Source: Bartonella birtlesii IBS 325
GTDB taxonomy: Bacteria > Pseudomonadota > Alphaproteobacteria > Rhizobiales > Rhizobiaceae
NCBI RefSeq assembly: GCF_000273375.1
Contig: NZ_CM001557.1
Span: 691,625-755,624 of the forward strand
Length of the DNA stretch: 64,000 nucleotides
Direction: 5' to 3'
In this document: positions 1 through 9,650 of the stretch, one piece after another
Layout of the letters: the number at the start of each line of letters is the position of its first letter
Numbering within the stretch: position 1 is the stretch's first letter
Translations under genes and position numbers: made by a program
The notes under the pieces: generated by a model
The model's input: only the letters and a program-made list of their open reading frames with translations
Database searches by the model: none
What the model was told of the DNA's origin: nothing

Positions 1-327
1 CTTTCAAAAGCATCTAGTGCAATATCTTTTAAGTAATGAAGATTGCTTATTGCCTCACGCTTTTGTTTCTCACGTTTCTTTAATGGGGTCACGACCCTCA
101 CGTAAAATAGAGCGTCACCCAGTTGCCAATTCACGCACTTTTTTAAAGGAACATCTCGCAACGTACCCAAACCCATTTCATGGTGGCGCCCATGAAGGGT
201 ATAACGATAAGTCTATTGAGCACCTCCATCTTTACGCTTATGAAGAAACAAGCCGACACCATCATTATATTTTCCAGCTCCCAATGTTGCTTACAGCCCT
301 TGCATTAAGACGGTTTATAAGAGCCAT
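1..327 (-). pseudogene. Decayed phage-type tyrosine recombinase (integrase), N-terminal part
   Basis: Reading the minus strand from an ATG at 327 gives the opening of a P4-type integrase (MALINRLNARAVSNIG), that is, the arm-binding domain of the DUF4102 type. The frame breaks near codon 19, continues in the next frame as KYNDGVGLFLHKRKDGGAQ, meets an in-frame stop where a tryptophan is expected, then continues with GRHHEMGLGTLRDVPL, switches frame again for VRELATGW and REGRDPIK, and returns for KREKQKREAISN. At least three frame changes and one stop make it non-functional. The catalytic part would lie left of the window. It marks an old integration event of a prophage or island. No attachment site or tRNA is visible inside the window. 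The 128-codon plus-strand reading frame over the same DNA is its antisense shadow. Confidence 0.75.
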
Positions 328-964
328 TTTTAGTCCTTTCTTATATAAATTTGATCCACACATTCATCCCACTTGTTATGTGCAAAGGAATGATTTTGAT
401 TGATTCAAGATAAACAGATTTGAAATGAGAGAATCTTACGTTATTCGGGACTCTTATTCAACGTATAAAACAGTGAAATATCATTATAAATCAATATGTT
501 GTACACGAAGAAAACCAATAATAAAATTTGTTTTCTTATAATCAAAGTGTGCACCTTACCTCTATCAATACACAAATTCAATGTAGCTTTATGTTGGCAA
601 TGCATTGATTTATAATGATATTGTTATTTCTTTCTATATTGAGTAAAAGTGCTAAACACAGGACATACTTTCTTATACTCTTTTCAGGTTGCATTTGCTC
701 TTGTATATAAACAGTGTATTAACGTATATGAGATTTTTGCTAAAACTACCGATATAAGTATGCTAATTTCTTTTTTAACTTATCATTGAATAGCTTTTGT
801 TTATTCATGCTAAGAGTTCCTAAAATAATACACTACAACATATCACAGGATTTTCTTTAAGATGTGTGATGTTGTTTTATATTTTTAAGAAATTAATGTG
901 TTATTCAACAGTTGTTTGCATAGAAAAAATTTTAGCTGTATGAAATATGTTTTTTCTTCCCATG
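328..964. other. Gene-free AT-rich stretch with a 19-bp inverted repeat
   Basis: No convincing reading frame is seen between the integrase remnant and mgtE. The only structure I see is a perfect 19-bp inverted repeat, 477-495 and 604-622, listed separately. The stretch looks like decayed DNA next to a former integration site. Confidence 0.6.
477..622. repeat. Perfect 19-bp inverted repeat with 108-bp spacer
   Basis: The left arm 477-495 (AATATCATTATAAATCAAT) is the exact reverse complement of 604-622. The arms do not extend further on either side. The 146-bp unit is gene-free and could be a small non-autonomous element or a cruciform-forming remnant. Copy number elsewhere is unknown. Confidence 0.55.
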
Positions 965-2341
965 TTAGAGTAGAGTACCAGACAAGATAAGGGAAGCTAC
1001 AGAAAAGTAGATAATAATTCCCATAACATCCACTAAAGTTGCGACAAGAGGAGCTGAAGCACTTGCTGGATCAAATCCAAGACGTTTCAGAATAAAAGGA
1101 AGCATGGAGCCAGACAAGGAGCCAAATGTAACAATTCCAACTAAAGCTGTACCTACCGTTATGGCAATGAAAATCCAATGTTCACCATAGTTATAAATAC
1201 CGAGTTCTTGCCAAATAGCAATACGCATCATTCCAATAACTCCGAGTAAAAGGCCAAGACATATCCCTGCTGGAATTTCACGGAGGATGATTTTCCACCA
1301 GTCTTTGAGTGTGAGTTCACGTAATGCTAGTGCACGAATAATGAGGGATGTTGCTTGCGATCCGGAGTTTCCTCCCGAGCTCATGATAAGAGGAATGAAT
1401 AGTGTGAGAGTGATGACTTTTTCAAGCTCTGTTTCGAAATATTGCATAGCACTTGCTGTCAACATTTCTCCAAGAAAAAGTAAAGCCAGCCAGCCACCAC
1501 GTTTTTTCATCATCCCTAGAAAGTTGATCTGCATATAGGGTTTATCAAGAGCTTCCATACCTCCAAATTTGTAGGCATCTTCACTCATTTCATCAACCAT
1601 TGTATCAAGTACGTCGTCAACCGTCACAATACCAATAACATGGTTACAGTCATCGATAACTGGTACAGAAAGAAGATCATGGCGCTGAAAAAGACGAGCG
1701 ATATCTTCATGATGCGTAAAGGGAGATATTGTAATGGGTGTGTCATGTGTCGAGACGTTTAGAATTTGATCATCAGGAGAGGCAAGAATAAGGTTACGCA
1801 GTGAAACAGCCTTGAGAAGAGTACCAGTTTTAGGGTCGATAACATAACTTGTATAAACTGTTTCACGTGTTCGTTCAACATCACGAATATGATCTAGAGT
1901 TTTTTTTACGGTCCAGTTTGCTGGAACAGCAATAAACTCTGTTGTCATCAGTGCACCTGCTGTATGATCAGGGTAACTGGTAAGTTTTTTTAGTTCAGCA
2001 CGTGTTAAGGGTTTGAGCAATGCATAAAGCCGCGTGCGGGTTTCTTTATCCATTTCCTGAAAGACATCAGCAGCAGCATCAGCAGACATGCCATCAAGAA
2101 TTTCAACTGAACGATTCACAGGAAGAAGTTCAAGAATAGCTGCAGGTTGTTCAAGTTCTGGTTTGTCAAAGAGTTCAATGGTATAATCAAGAGGCAAAAG
2201 GCTTAAGATAGCTACGCGTTCCATGATATCGAGATCATTGATGATATCAATCGAGTCAGCAAAATGATAATTCTTTAATTCTTCGGCAAGAGTTTCTGGA
2301 GAGGAATTTTTGAAGTCGAAGGTCATTTTAATTTCAGTCAT
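965..2341 (-). CDS. mgtE: Magnesium transporter MgtE
   Basis: Inner-membrane Mg2+ channel/transporter gated by its own cytoplasmic Mg2+ sensor. The 458 residues show the full family order: an N-terminal helical MgtE_N domain (about 20-130) ending in DHTAGALMTTEF, two CBS domains (about 137-260; second one with VIGIVTVDDVLDTMVDE), then a C-terminal transporter domain with about five membrane segments (about 285-458), including the conserved stretch SSGGNSGSQATSLIIRALA. Length is usual for the family. The ATG at 2341 has a GGAAGG stretch just upstream. It is transcribed alone, away from the M3 peptidase gene, and no regulatory RNA of the Mg2+ type is recognisable in its leader. Confidence 0.95.
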   Translation of the reverse strand: MTEIKMTFDFKNSSPETLAEELKNYHFADSIDIINDLDIMERVAILSLLPLDYTIELFDKPELEQPAAILELLPVNRSVEILDGMSADAAADVFQEMDKETRTRLYALLKPLTRAELKKLTSYPDHTAGALMTTEFIAVPANWTVKKTLDHIRDVERTRETVYTSYVIDPKTGTLLKAVSLRNLILASPDDQILNVSTHDTPITISPFTHHEDIARLFQRHDLLSVPVIDDCNHVIGIVTVDDVLDTMVDEMSEDAYKFGGMEALDKPYMQINFLGMMKKRGGWLALLFLGEMLTASAMQYFETELEKVITLTLFIPLIMSSGGNSGSQATSLIIRALALRELTLKDWWKIILREIPAGICLGLLLGVIGMMRIAIWQELGIYNYGEHWIFIAITVGTALVGIVTFGSLSGSMLPFILKRLGFDPASASAPLVATLVDVMGIIIYFSVASLILSGTLL

Positions 2342-2694
2342 AACAAAGTACCTTCCAAAAAATTGAAGAATTACAAATTCAGATCATGGATAAGATAAAA
2401 CAAAAATTATAAAAGATTTAAAAAACCACACTTTCCAGTTGCACCCTTCCAATTGTTAATATTTGGAATAAAGTCAAGGATAGATAGCAGGTTATAAACA
2501 ATTTCATGTATCATATACGTAGAGATTCTCATTTTTATTTATGTCCTCATGATAAAAACTCCTTTATTTATGCTCTTAAAAGAGAGATTTGAAATGCATT
2601 TTTGAAATTCACTAAATAAGTTTAGTGTATTACCAATTTATATCGTAAAAGTAATCATTATTACATTAAATTTATAATGGAGATAGAGAGTATT
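2342..2694. other. Divergent intergenic region mgtE / M3 peptidase
   Basis: About 350 bases that must hold the promoters of both divergent genes. It is AT-rich, and I see no convincing operator, RNA gene or small reading frame. Confidence 0.5.
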
Positions 2695-4719
2695 ATGACA
2701 AAAGCAGCAGTGCTGGACTGGAAGGGACTTTCAGGGCTTCCAGATTTTTTTTCAATAAGTGATGAAGATTTCAAACCCGCTTTTGAACAAGCTCTTCAAG
2801 AAGCAGAGGAAGAACTAGAGATGATTGCAACGGTGCGAGAAGCACCAACGCTTGAGAATTTTTTGCAACATTTTGAGCTTTGTGGCAAAGCGCTTGATCG
2901 TGTATGTTCAATATTCTTCTTGCGCGCAAGTGCTCATAGTAACGCATTGATTCAGCAGTTAGAGCAAGAATTTGTTGTAAAACTTTCTCACTATTCTTCA
3001 AAAATTATGATGGATACACGGATATTTGCAAAAATAGATGTGCTTTATAAACAGTCGCAGCAAGGTATGTATGATAGTGAAACGACACGTGTACTTGAAT
3101 TATGGTGGAAAAAGTTTGTTTGCAACGGTGCAAAACTTGATGAAAAAGGTAAAAAACGACTTGTTGAAATTAATGAAAAGCTTGCTTTTTTAAATGCTAC
3201 TTTTGGTCAGCACGTCTTAAAAGATGAAGCTGAATGGGTTTTGTTTTTAGAACAAACAGATTTATCTGGTTTGCCTGATGATCTCATTGCTTCAATGAAA
3301 GAAATGGCATGCGAAAGAGGAAATGAAGGAGCTTATGCCTTAACATTAGCACGTTCAGTTGTTGATCCTTTTTTGAAATTCTCTCATCGTCGTGATTTAC
3401 GTGAAGTAGCATTCCAAGCTTGGTCTAAACGTGGTGAAAATAATAACGAGAATGATAATCGAGCAATTATTTTAGAGATTGTTGCACTTAGAGATGAGAA
3501 GGCTAAATTATTGGGGTATAAATCTTTTGCAGATTTAAAGCTTGATAATACCATGGCCAAAAGTGTTAATGCGGTTATGAATTTGCTTACACCTGTATGG
3601 GAAAGGGCAAGAGCTAAGGCTTCTAGCGAACAGATTGAATTGCAAAACTTTGCGAACAATCATGGAAGCAATGAAACTTTAAAAGCTTGGGATTGGCGTT
3701 ATTACGCTGAAAAACTTCGCGCTGAAAAATTTTCTTTCGATAGCTCTGAAATTAAATATTATTTTCAGCTTGATCGCATGATTGAAGCGGCTTTTGGAGT
3801 GGCAGAAAAACTCTTTGGCATTACATTTGAAGAAAAAAATGCCGTTACACTTTGGCATCCTGATGCACGTTTGTGGGAAGTAAGAAAATCTGATGGAAGC
3901 CTGCTTGGACATTTTATTGGTGATTATTTTGCGCGTTCATCAAAACGGTCTGGGGCATGGATGAGTGGTTTGCAGTCACAACATAAACTGGATTGTGGAC
4001 AAAAGCCTATTATCTATAATGTTTGTAATTTTGCTAAGCCACCCAAAGGAGAAATTGCCCTTTTATCACTTGATGATGCGCGCACACTTTTCCACGAATT
4101 TGGGCATGCGTTGCATGGTTTACTTTCTGATGTAACATGGCCATCTGTAGCGGGAACATCGGTTTCGCGGGATTTTGTTGAACTCCCTTCTCAACTTTAC
4201 GAACATTGGCTAACTGTACCAGAGGTTTTAAAATCTTATGCTACGCATATAAAAACAGGGCTTCCTATGCCACAAACATTGATGGATAAAGTTTTATCAG
4301 CACAGACATTTAATGCTGGTTTTTCTGCAGTTGAATTTACCTCATCAGCTTTAGTGGATATGGCTTTTCATCAAGGCGAAAAGATAACTGATCCAACAAT
4401 GTTTGAGCGTCAAGAATTAGAAAAGTTACAAATGCCTGATACAATTATTATGCGTCATCGTCCTCCGCATTTTACGCATATATTTTCAGGAGATGGTTAT
4501 GCCGCTGGTTACTATTCTTATATGTGGTCGGAAGTACTTGATGCTGATGCTTTTCAGGCTTTTGAAGAAACGGGTGACGTTTTTAATTCAAAGCTTGCTG
4601 ATAGGTTGAAACGTTTTATTTACTCGGCTGGGGGAAGTTGTGATCCAGAAGAGCTTTATAAAGCTTTTCGGGGGCGACTGCCTTCACCGGAGGCAATGAT
4701 TAAAAAACGTGGACTATAA
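2695..4719 (+). CDS. dcp: M3-family oligopeptidase / peptidyl-dipeptidase
   Basis: Zinc metallopeptidase that trims oligopeptides in the cytoplasm (thimet oligopeptidase/Dcp group). The zinc-binding helix HEFGHALHGLLSD lies near residue 467, and the downstream family block FSGDGYAAGYYSYMWSEV is present near the C-terminus. The length of 674 residues fits Dcp/oligopeptidase A. I chose the ATG at 2695 rather than the in-frame ATG at 2677, because a purine-rich GGAGATAGAGAG precedes 2695 at good spacing and the protein then starts MTKAAVLDWKG. No signal peptide. It stands alone and is followed by a good terminator hairpin at 4725-4750. Dcp and oligopeptidase A cannot be told apart from motifs alone. 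Confidence 0.9.
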   Translation: MTKAAVLDWKGLSGLPDFFSISDEDFKPAFEQALQEAEEELEMIATVREAPTLENFLQHFELCGKALDRVCSIFFLRASAHSNALIQQLEQEFVVKLSHYSSKIMMDTRIFAKIDVLYKQSQQGMYDSETTRVLELWWKKFVCNGAKLDEKGKKRLVEINEKLAFLNATFGQHVLKDEAEWVLFLEQTDLSGLPDDLIASMKEMACERGNEGAYALTLARSVVDPFLKFSHRRDLREVAFQAWSKRGENNNENDNRAIILEIVALRDEKAKLLGYKSFADLKLDNTMAKSVNAVMNLLTPVWERARAKASSEQIELQNFANNHGSNETLKAWDWRYYAEKLRAEKFSFDSSEIKYYFQLDRMIEAAFGVAEKLFGITFEEKNAVTLWHPDARLWEVRKSDGSLLGHFIGDYFARSSKRSGAWMSGLQSQHKLDCGQKPIIYNVCNFAKPPKGEIALLSLDDARTLFHEFGHALHGLLSDVTWPSVAGTSVSRDFVELPSQLYEHWLTVPEVLKSYATHIKTGLPMPQTLMDKVLSAQTFNAGFSAVEFTSSALVDMAFHQGEKITDPTMFERQELEKLQMPDTIIMRHRPPHFTHIFSGDGYAAGYYSYMWSEVLDADAFQAFEETGDVFNSKLADRLKRFIYSAGGSCDPEELYKAFRGRLPSPEAMIKKRGL

Positions 4720-4724
4720 ATTAT

Positions 4725-4750
4725 AACGGTATGGTCTAAACCATACCGTT
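4725..4750 (+). terminator. Intrinsic terminator after the M3 peptidase gene
   Basis: An 11-bp perfect stem (AACGGTATGGT / ACCATACCGTT) with a 4-base loop CTAA begins five bases after the stop codon and is followed by a T-rich stretch (GTTATATTCTTTT). Confidence 0.7.
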
Positions 4751-4878
4751 GTTATATTCTTTTCTGCGGTTGAGATTAATGAAAATCTTCACTCCATCAT
4801 GGTCCTCTGAGCAGAGATTTTTTATTTTTGTAGCTTTTAATTTGTGGAGAATATGAGACTCTGTGTTTTTACCAGTCA

Positions 4879-5940
4879 TCATGGGAAAGAAAAATTATCA
4901 GCTCGGTCTTTTTGATGACCATTTAGTAGAAACCATGATTTTTTTATGAAACTTTGATCTATTTTGTTAAGTAAACCAGTATTTTGTTGTGCCATGTCAT
5001 CAAGACTCATTGGGAGTTGACGTTCAATATTCTGTGTTTCTTGGGTAAACTTTGGAATGTTGCCATTGATCAAAAGTAAATTTTCATGGGAGAATGTGTG
5101 AATATTTAAAATGTTTTCTAATTTTTTTTCTAAATAAGAAGCGAGTTTTTTCTTTCCTTCAGAGGTAAAATTGATACCATCATGAGTGCGTAATCTAATG
5201 ATTTTTCCATTTGTATCGTAACCTGAAAAAGAAAATTGACCTTGTTCATTAATAAATCCACTCCAGATATCGACAAAATATCCTCCTGCCACTTCTGTTG
5301 CTTGTTTGTAGAGCTCATTAAAAAATTTCATTTTTTGTGTTAAATTATCGTTTCCAAAAGCAGGTTGCCCTATCCATATCCATGGTTTCCCAGAAGTATG
5401 AAGGATTTCAGCAATTTCGGTAATTCTTTGCTTGTATATGTTTAGCCATTCGGGCTGAAGCGTACCGAATATGCCGTGAAGCGTTTTGATTGGTTGATTA
5501 TCATTTGCACCTATCACCATAACAATGGCATCGGGTTTATTTTTATTAATGAGTTCATAAATATTGTTTTTCCAAGAAGTCTGATCAGTTTGGATTAAGC
5601 CAGAAGTTGGCATTGTATTATTTATAATGATAATATAGCGATTATCAGTAAAAAGTTTTTTGAGTGCATCGGCAACAGCAGAAGCTACAAAGTCCCCGAT
5701 GACGAGAATACGTTTTGCATTTTCCTCTTTTAGTTTTTGTGCGGGTTTTTGTAATACAGTCTTTTTTAATGGTTTATATATTTTTTGTTCTATAGTTTCC
5801 GATGGTTGTTGCTGTTGCTTGTTATGTTGCAACAACCATTTGAAAAAGTTTGTTGCTTTACTTGGAGATGGTTGTATGACAGCCATAGTAAAGAGAGAGA
5901 AAAGCAGAAAAATCCAGTATATTGGGCGGAAATGGGACAA
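4879..5940 (-). CDS. DUF459 SGNH-fold protein, catalytic residues replaced
   Basis: Exported or membrane-anchored protein of the DUF459 branch of the SGNH/GDSL hydrolase fold, possibly acting on cell-envelope sugars or esters. An N-terminal hydrophobic segment (about 8-25) precedes a Gln/Lys-rich linker. The SGNH domain starts near residue 78 with ILVIGDFVASAVADAL, has the block-III motif VIGANDN, and ends with DGINFTSEGKK. Block I reads GDF where active enzymes have GDS, and block V reads DGIN where DGxH is usual, so nucleophile and base both look absent. The start is a TTG at 5940 with GGAG eight bases upstream. It lies 15 bases after the lytic transglycosylase stop, so the two probably share a transcript and a cell-wall role. 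Confidence 0.75.
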   Translation of the reverse strand: MSHFRPIYWIFLLFSLFTMAVIQPSPSKATNFFKWLLQHNKQQQQPSETIEQKIYKPLKKTVLQKPAQKLKEENAKRILVIGDFVASAVADALKKLFTDNRYIIIINNTMPTSGLIQTDQTSWKNNIYELINKNKPDAIVMVIGANDNQPIKTLHGIFGTLQPEWLNIYKQRITEIAEILHTSGKPWIWIGQPAFGNDNLTQKMKFFNELYKQATEVAGGYFVDIWSGFINEQGQFSFSGYDTNGKIIRLRTHDGINFTSEGKKKLASYLEKKLENILNIHTFSHENLLLINGNIPKFTQETQNIERQLPMSLDDMAQQNTGLLNKIDQSFIKKSWFLLNGHQKDRADNFSFP

Positions 5941-5955
5941 ACACTTTACTCCAGA

Positions 5956-7200
5956 TTATTGTTTACGCAGAATAGAAAGAACTTCACGGGTTGGATATTC
6001 ATTTGCCGGTAAGCCATGCCGCAGTTGAAAAGCTTTAAGTGCTTTTCGAGAAGCTGTACCAATTTTGCCATCAACTTCCCCTTTATAATAGCCAAGCGCC
6101 ATTAAGCGAGATTGCAATTCTTTGCACTCATGAAAAGTAAGAGGCTTGAATGGTCGTTGCCAATCCTGAATCAGTCCAGGATGTCCAGCAATGCGGTTAG
6201 CAAGAAGTGCAACCGCGAAAGCGTAGCGATCTGCATTATTATAACGTTTAAGAACAAAGAAATTTTTTGTTACTAAGAATATAGGTCCTTTGGGTCCATC
6301 TGGATATTTCAATATTGCGCGTTCAGATGATGAAGGCAAAGGCTGTCCATTCGCGTGTTGTACACCTAGCCTTGCCCATTGCTCGAAGGAATGCCAATCC
6401 TCAGGGAGATTTTTCCCTTGCGGTAATTTAACTTCTACTCCCCAAGGAAGGTTAGGTTCCCAACCATTCATATGAAGAAGATTAGCAGCGCTAGCAAGGG
6501 CATCTGGAACAGAGGTCCATATATCACGTCGTCCATCCCCGTTCATGTCAATGGCATAAGCAAGATAACTACTTGGAATAAATTGCGTATGTCCCATTGC
6601 TCCAGCCCAAGATCCAGCAAGTTGTGCCCGTGTAATTTCACCTCTTTGGAGAATTTTCATAGCAGCAATAAGTTGTGCGTGTGCGTATTTTGCACGTTTT
6701 TTATCAGCATAGGCTAGGGTTGCAAGTGAGCGAATGGTATCACGCATTACACCTTTATTTGTTAAAATTTTTCCATAATTACTTTCCATTGACCAAATAG
6801 CCAGAAGAATATTGCGGTCAACACCAAAACGTTTCTCAATTTGAGGAAGCCACTTTTGCCATTTTTGGGCTTGGTGCCGTCCTTCCACAATGGCAATATC
6901 ATGGACACGATTATCGAAATAGTTCCATGAAGGATCAACAAATTCTGGCTGGTATGCGGCTCTTTTTAAAACTTCTGGATCAATCGCATTTATGTCTTTA
7001 AAAGCCATATCAAACGTGGAAGGTAAAATATTGTTGGCAAGAGCTGTTTTTCTAAATTCTTTAATCCAATATTTAAAACCACTATCAGCATATGAAAATT
7101 GTGCAAAAAACATGCAAAAAGCAGCAAAACTTATGATAAAAGTTTCCCGATTTGTCGTTTTCTTTAAAGAAGAAAAAATTTTAGATTCTATTTTTTGCAT
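5956..7200 (-). CDS. Lytic murein transglycosylase (MltB/SLT_2 family) with peptidoglycan-binding tail
   Basis: Periplasmic enzyme that cleaves the MurNAc-GlcNAc bond of peptidoglycan. The N-terminus has a long signal/anchor segment (hydrophobic about 23-38, ending in SYA). The SLT_2 catalytic domain (about 45-335) contains WSMESNYGK with the likely catalytic Glu near residue 125, and the family stretches GAMGHTQFIPSSY and MNGDGRRDIW. The C-terminal 65 residues are a peptidoglycan-binding type 1 domain (LQSRLMALGYYKGEVDGKIG). The 414-residue length fits rhizobial MltB-like proteins. A GGGGA stretch precedes the ATG at 7200. It leads a two-gene unit with the DUF459 protein and is divergent from galU. 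Confidence 0.92.
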   Translation of the reverse strand: MQKIESKIFSSLKKTTNRETFIISFAAFCMFFAQFSYADSGFKYWIKEFRKTALANNILPSTFDMAFKDINAIDPEVLKRAAYQPEFVDPSWNYFDNRVHDIAIVEGRHQAQKWQKWLPQIEKRFGVDRNILLAIWSMESNYGKILTNKGVMRDTIRSLATLAYADKKRAKYAHAQLIAAMKILQRGEITRAQLAGSWAGAMGHTQFIPSSYLAYAIDMNGDGRRDIWTSVPDALASAANLLHMNGWEPNLPWGVEVKLPQGKNLPEDWHSFEQWARLGVQHANGQPLPSSSERAILKYPDGPKGPIFLVTKNFFVLKRYNNADRYAFAVALLANRIAGHPGLIQDWQRPFKPLTFHECKELQSRLMALGYYKGEVDGKIGTASRKALKAFQLRHGLPANEYPTREVLSILRKQ

Positions 7201-7474
7201 TTTTAAATTCCCCTAAATATTCAAATCTTTTGATACGCAAGGATTTCATTTTTGTATTTGGTATCATTGATTATGTTATCAAGCGCGTAAAAAAGCTGAA
7301 ACAGATTATTTGTTTTGAAGGAATATTCTCAATAAATTATTATATTCTTGCATCTCTTCCCTGTCCATTATAATAGCAATCAAAACAATAAGATATCTTT
7401 TTTACCATTTAGTAAAAACATATGTTAAATGAAATCAGAAATTTATAAGCTTCATGGGAAGCAGGAGGGTTAGA

Positions 7475-8365
7475 GTGCGTAAAATCCGGAAGGCAGTATT
7501 TCCTGTGGCGGGTCTTGGTACACGTTTTCTTCCCGCAACAAAAACAATTCCTAAAGAAATGCTGACTGTTGTTGATAAGCCCGTTATCCAATATGTTGTA
7601 GATGAGGCACGTGAAGCTGGTATTGAGCATTTTATTTTTGTTACTGGACGCAATAAAGCAGTTATTGAGGATTATTTTGATGCGCAAATTGAGTTATATA
7701 CGACTCTTGCCGAACGTGGAAAAAGAGAAGAACTTGAACATTTACATGGTTTGCAGCCTCCACCGGGTACAACTTCTTTTACGAGGCAACAGCAGCCTTT
7801 GGGGCTAGGACATGCTCTTTGGTGTGCACGTGAATTAGTTGGAAGAGAGCCTTTTGCTTTGTTATTACCGGATATGCTTATACAAGCTAAAAAGGGCTGC
7901 CTTTCTGAGATGATCAATCTTTATGAGGAAACGGGTGGAGGAAATATCATCGCGGTTCAGGAGTGCGATCCTGAAGAAGCCCATAAATATGGTATTGTTG
8001 GACAAGGAAAGCAGATTGCAAACGGTTTTAAAATCACAAAAATGGTAGAAAAACCAACAAAAGGAACAGCACCGTCAAATCTATATATTAATGGACGTTA
8101 TATCTTGCAACCAGAAATTTTTAATATTCTTTCTAATCAAGAACGAGGAGCAGGAAATGAAATTCAATTAACAGATGCGATGGTACGGCTTTCAAAGGAG
8201 CAGGATTTTTTTGGTTTCCAGTTAGAGGGTCTTACTTTTGATTGTGGTTCTAAAGCTGGTTTTATTGAAGCCAATGTTGCATTTTCTTTAGCGCGTGCTG
8301 ATATGCATAGACAAATTTCTGCTTCATTAAAAAATTTACTAGAAACTATTAAAATTGAAAAATAA
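7475..8365 (+). CDS. galU: UTP-glucose-1-phosphate uridylyltransferase
   Basis: Makes UDP-glucose from UTP and glucose-1-phosphate, the precursor for lipopolysaccharide core and other glycans. The nucleotide-binding signature [18 protein letters not shown] is at the N-terminus, followed by [13 protein letters not shown] and the sugar-binding [11 protein letters not shown] region. I prefer the GTG at 7475 (protein [13 protein letters not shown]) because AGGAGGG ends five bases before it. The ATG at 7454 would place that Shine-Dalgarno inside the gene and adds seven atypical residues. The next gene, the arabinose-5-phosphate isomerase, begins about 40 bases downstream and also serves lipopolysaccharide synthesis, so a shared transcript is likely. 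Confidence 0.95.
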   Translation: MRKIRKAVFPVAGLGTRFLPATKTIPKEMLTVVDKPVIQYVVDEAREAGIEHFIFVTGRNKAVIEDYFDAQIELYTTLAERGKREELEHLHGLQPPPGTTSFTRQQQPLGLGHALWCARELVGREPFALLLPDMLIQAKKGCLSEMINLYEETGGGNIIAVQECDPEEAHKYGIVGQGKQIANGFKITKMVEKPTKGTAPSNLYINGRYILQPEIFNILSNQERGAGNEIQLTDAMVRLSKEQDFFGFQLEGLTFDCGSKAGFIEANVAFSLARADMHRQISASLKNLLETIKIEK

Positions 8366-8404
8366 TATAGATCTCTCGTTTAATTTCATCTATCAAACTT
8401 GATT

Positions 8405-9397
8405 ATGATAATACAGTCTTCTTATATGGTGTCGAAGGGCGCCATTACATCGGCGCTTAAAACGCTTGCGAGTGAAAAACAAGGACTTGAAGCTCTTGAA
8501 GTAGCTCTTCTTGGAAGTCTTTCTTCTTCTTTTGAAGCTGCTGTTCAAACTATCAGAAATGCTAATGGTCATGTAGTGATTACGGGGCTTGGGAAGAGTG
8601 GTCATATAGGTACAAAAATTGCAGCAACCTTAGCTTCGACGGGGACACCTGCTTTTTTTGTTCACGCTGCAGAAGCCAATCATGGTGATCTTGGTATGAT
8701 TGGCTCTGATGATGTTATTCTTGCTTTGTCATGGTCAGGTGAAACTTTGGAATTGAGTGGCATTATTAATCATGCTGCGCGTTTTCGCACGCCCCTTATT
8801 GCCATAACCTCGGGTGAAAGCTCTGTATTAGGACGACAAGCTGATATCGTACTCTTGTTGCCAAAGATAGAAGAAGCCTGTCCCCACGGGCTTGCTCCTA
8901 CAACTTCAACTGTTATGCAATTGGCATTGGGAGATGCATTAGCTGTTGCTCTTTTAGAAATGCGTGGTTTTACTGCAACGGATTTTAAAATTTATCATCC
9001 TGCTGGTTCTCTTGGTGCAAGCCTAAAATATGTGCGTGATATTATGCATAAGGGTAACCGTCTTCCTTTGGTTGCGCAGGGGACAACTATGACTGAAGCG
9101 ATGAATGTTTTGGTTGAAAAACATTTTGGCTGTGTTGGTGTTGTCAATAAAAAAGGTGAATTAATTGGGATTGTGACCGATGGTGACCTTGCACGCAACA
9201 TTCACTTTAACTTATCAAAATTTAATGTTGATGAGGTGATGACGAAAAATCCTAAAATTGTAGAACCAAATACACTAGTTGGTGCTGCAACGGCGTTTAT
9301 TAATGATCATCATATTGGTGCTTTTTTCGTTGTTGAGGATAAAAAGCCGGTGGGGATTGTTCATTTTCATGATCTTTTGCGTATCGGCGCAGCATAA
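8405..9397 (+). CDS. kdsD: D-arabinose-5-phosphate isomerase (KdsD/KpsF/GutQ family)
   Basis: Converts ribulose-5-phosphate to arabinose-5-phosphate, the first step towards Kdo of the lipopolysaccharide inner core. It has a SIS domain (about 30-180; GLGKSGHIGTKIAATLASTG, then SWSGETLEL and the catalytic-histidine area EANHGDLGM), and a C-terminal pair of CBS domains (about 205-330; VMTKNPKIVEPNT). Length is close to E. coli KdsD (328). The start is uncertain: ATG 8405, TTG 8399 and ATG 8426 are in frame and none has a clear ribosome-binding site. It follows galU closely on the same strand. Confidence 0.93.
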   Translation: MIIQSSYMVSKGAITSALKTLASEKQGLEALEVALLGSLSSSFEAAVQTIRNANGHVVITGLGKSGHIGTKIAATLASTGTPAFFVHAAEANHGDLGMIGSDDVILALSWSGETLELSGIINHAARFRTPLIAITSGESSVLGRQADIVLLLPKIEEACPHGLAPTTSTVMQLALGDALAVALLEMRGFTATDFKIYHPAGSLGASLKYVRDIMHKGNRLPLVAQGTTMTEAMNVLVEKHFGCVGVVNKKGELIGIVTDGDLARNIHFNLSKFNVDEVMTKNPKIVEPNTLVGAATAFINDHHIGAFFVVEDKKPVGIVHFHDLLRIGAA

Positions 9398-9577
9398 ATG
9401 AGATTGCTCATATGAGATCAAATTTGTTCTAGAGTAAAAAAGAAAAATTTTATTATATAGTAGCTTTGTTGAGATTTTTAGGAAAAGTAGATTCGCTTTA
9501 CATATTTCATGGCTCTTTGCAAAATTTTCTGGCAGAGGATTGTATCAGTATTTTGCGTATTTTAAGAGAAAAGCCCA

Positions 9578-9603
9578 TCAGGAGGAAAGTTTATACCTCC
9601 TGA
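9578..9603 (-). terminator. Hairpin downstream of the Omp10-like gene
   Basis: TCAGGAGG (9578-9585) pairs perfectly with CCTCCTGA (9596-9603). Read on the minus strand it lies about 50 bases after the lipoprotein stop and is followed by GGGCTTTTCTCTT. It may serve that gene, the isomerase gene on the other strand, or both. Confidence 0.45.
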
Positions 9604-9650
9604 CATGTAAATTTACTATCTTCCTAAAAGAAGCTATAACTTTTATTTAC

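Noticed and set aside
17..403. 128-codon plus-strand reading frame
   Set aside because: It is antisense to the integrase remnant, has no ribosome-binding site, and its sequence is His-rich and unlike any family.
4879..5940. Idea that the DUF459 protein is a normal GDSL esterase
   Set aside because: The Ser of block I and the His of block V are both replaced, so I do not assign an enzymatic reaction.
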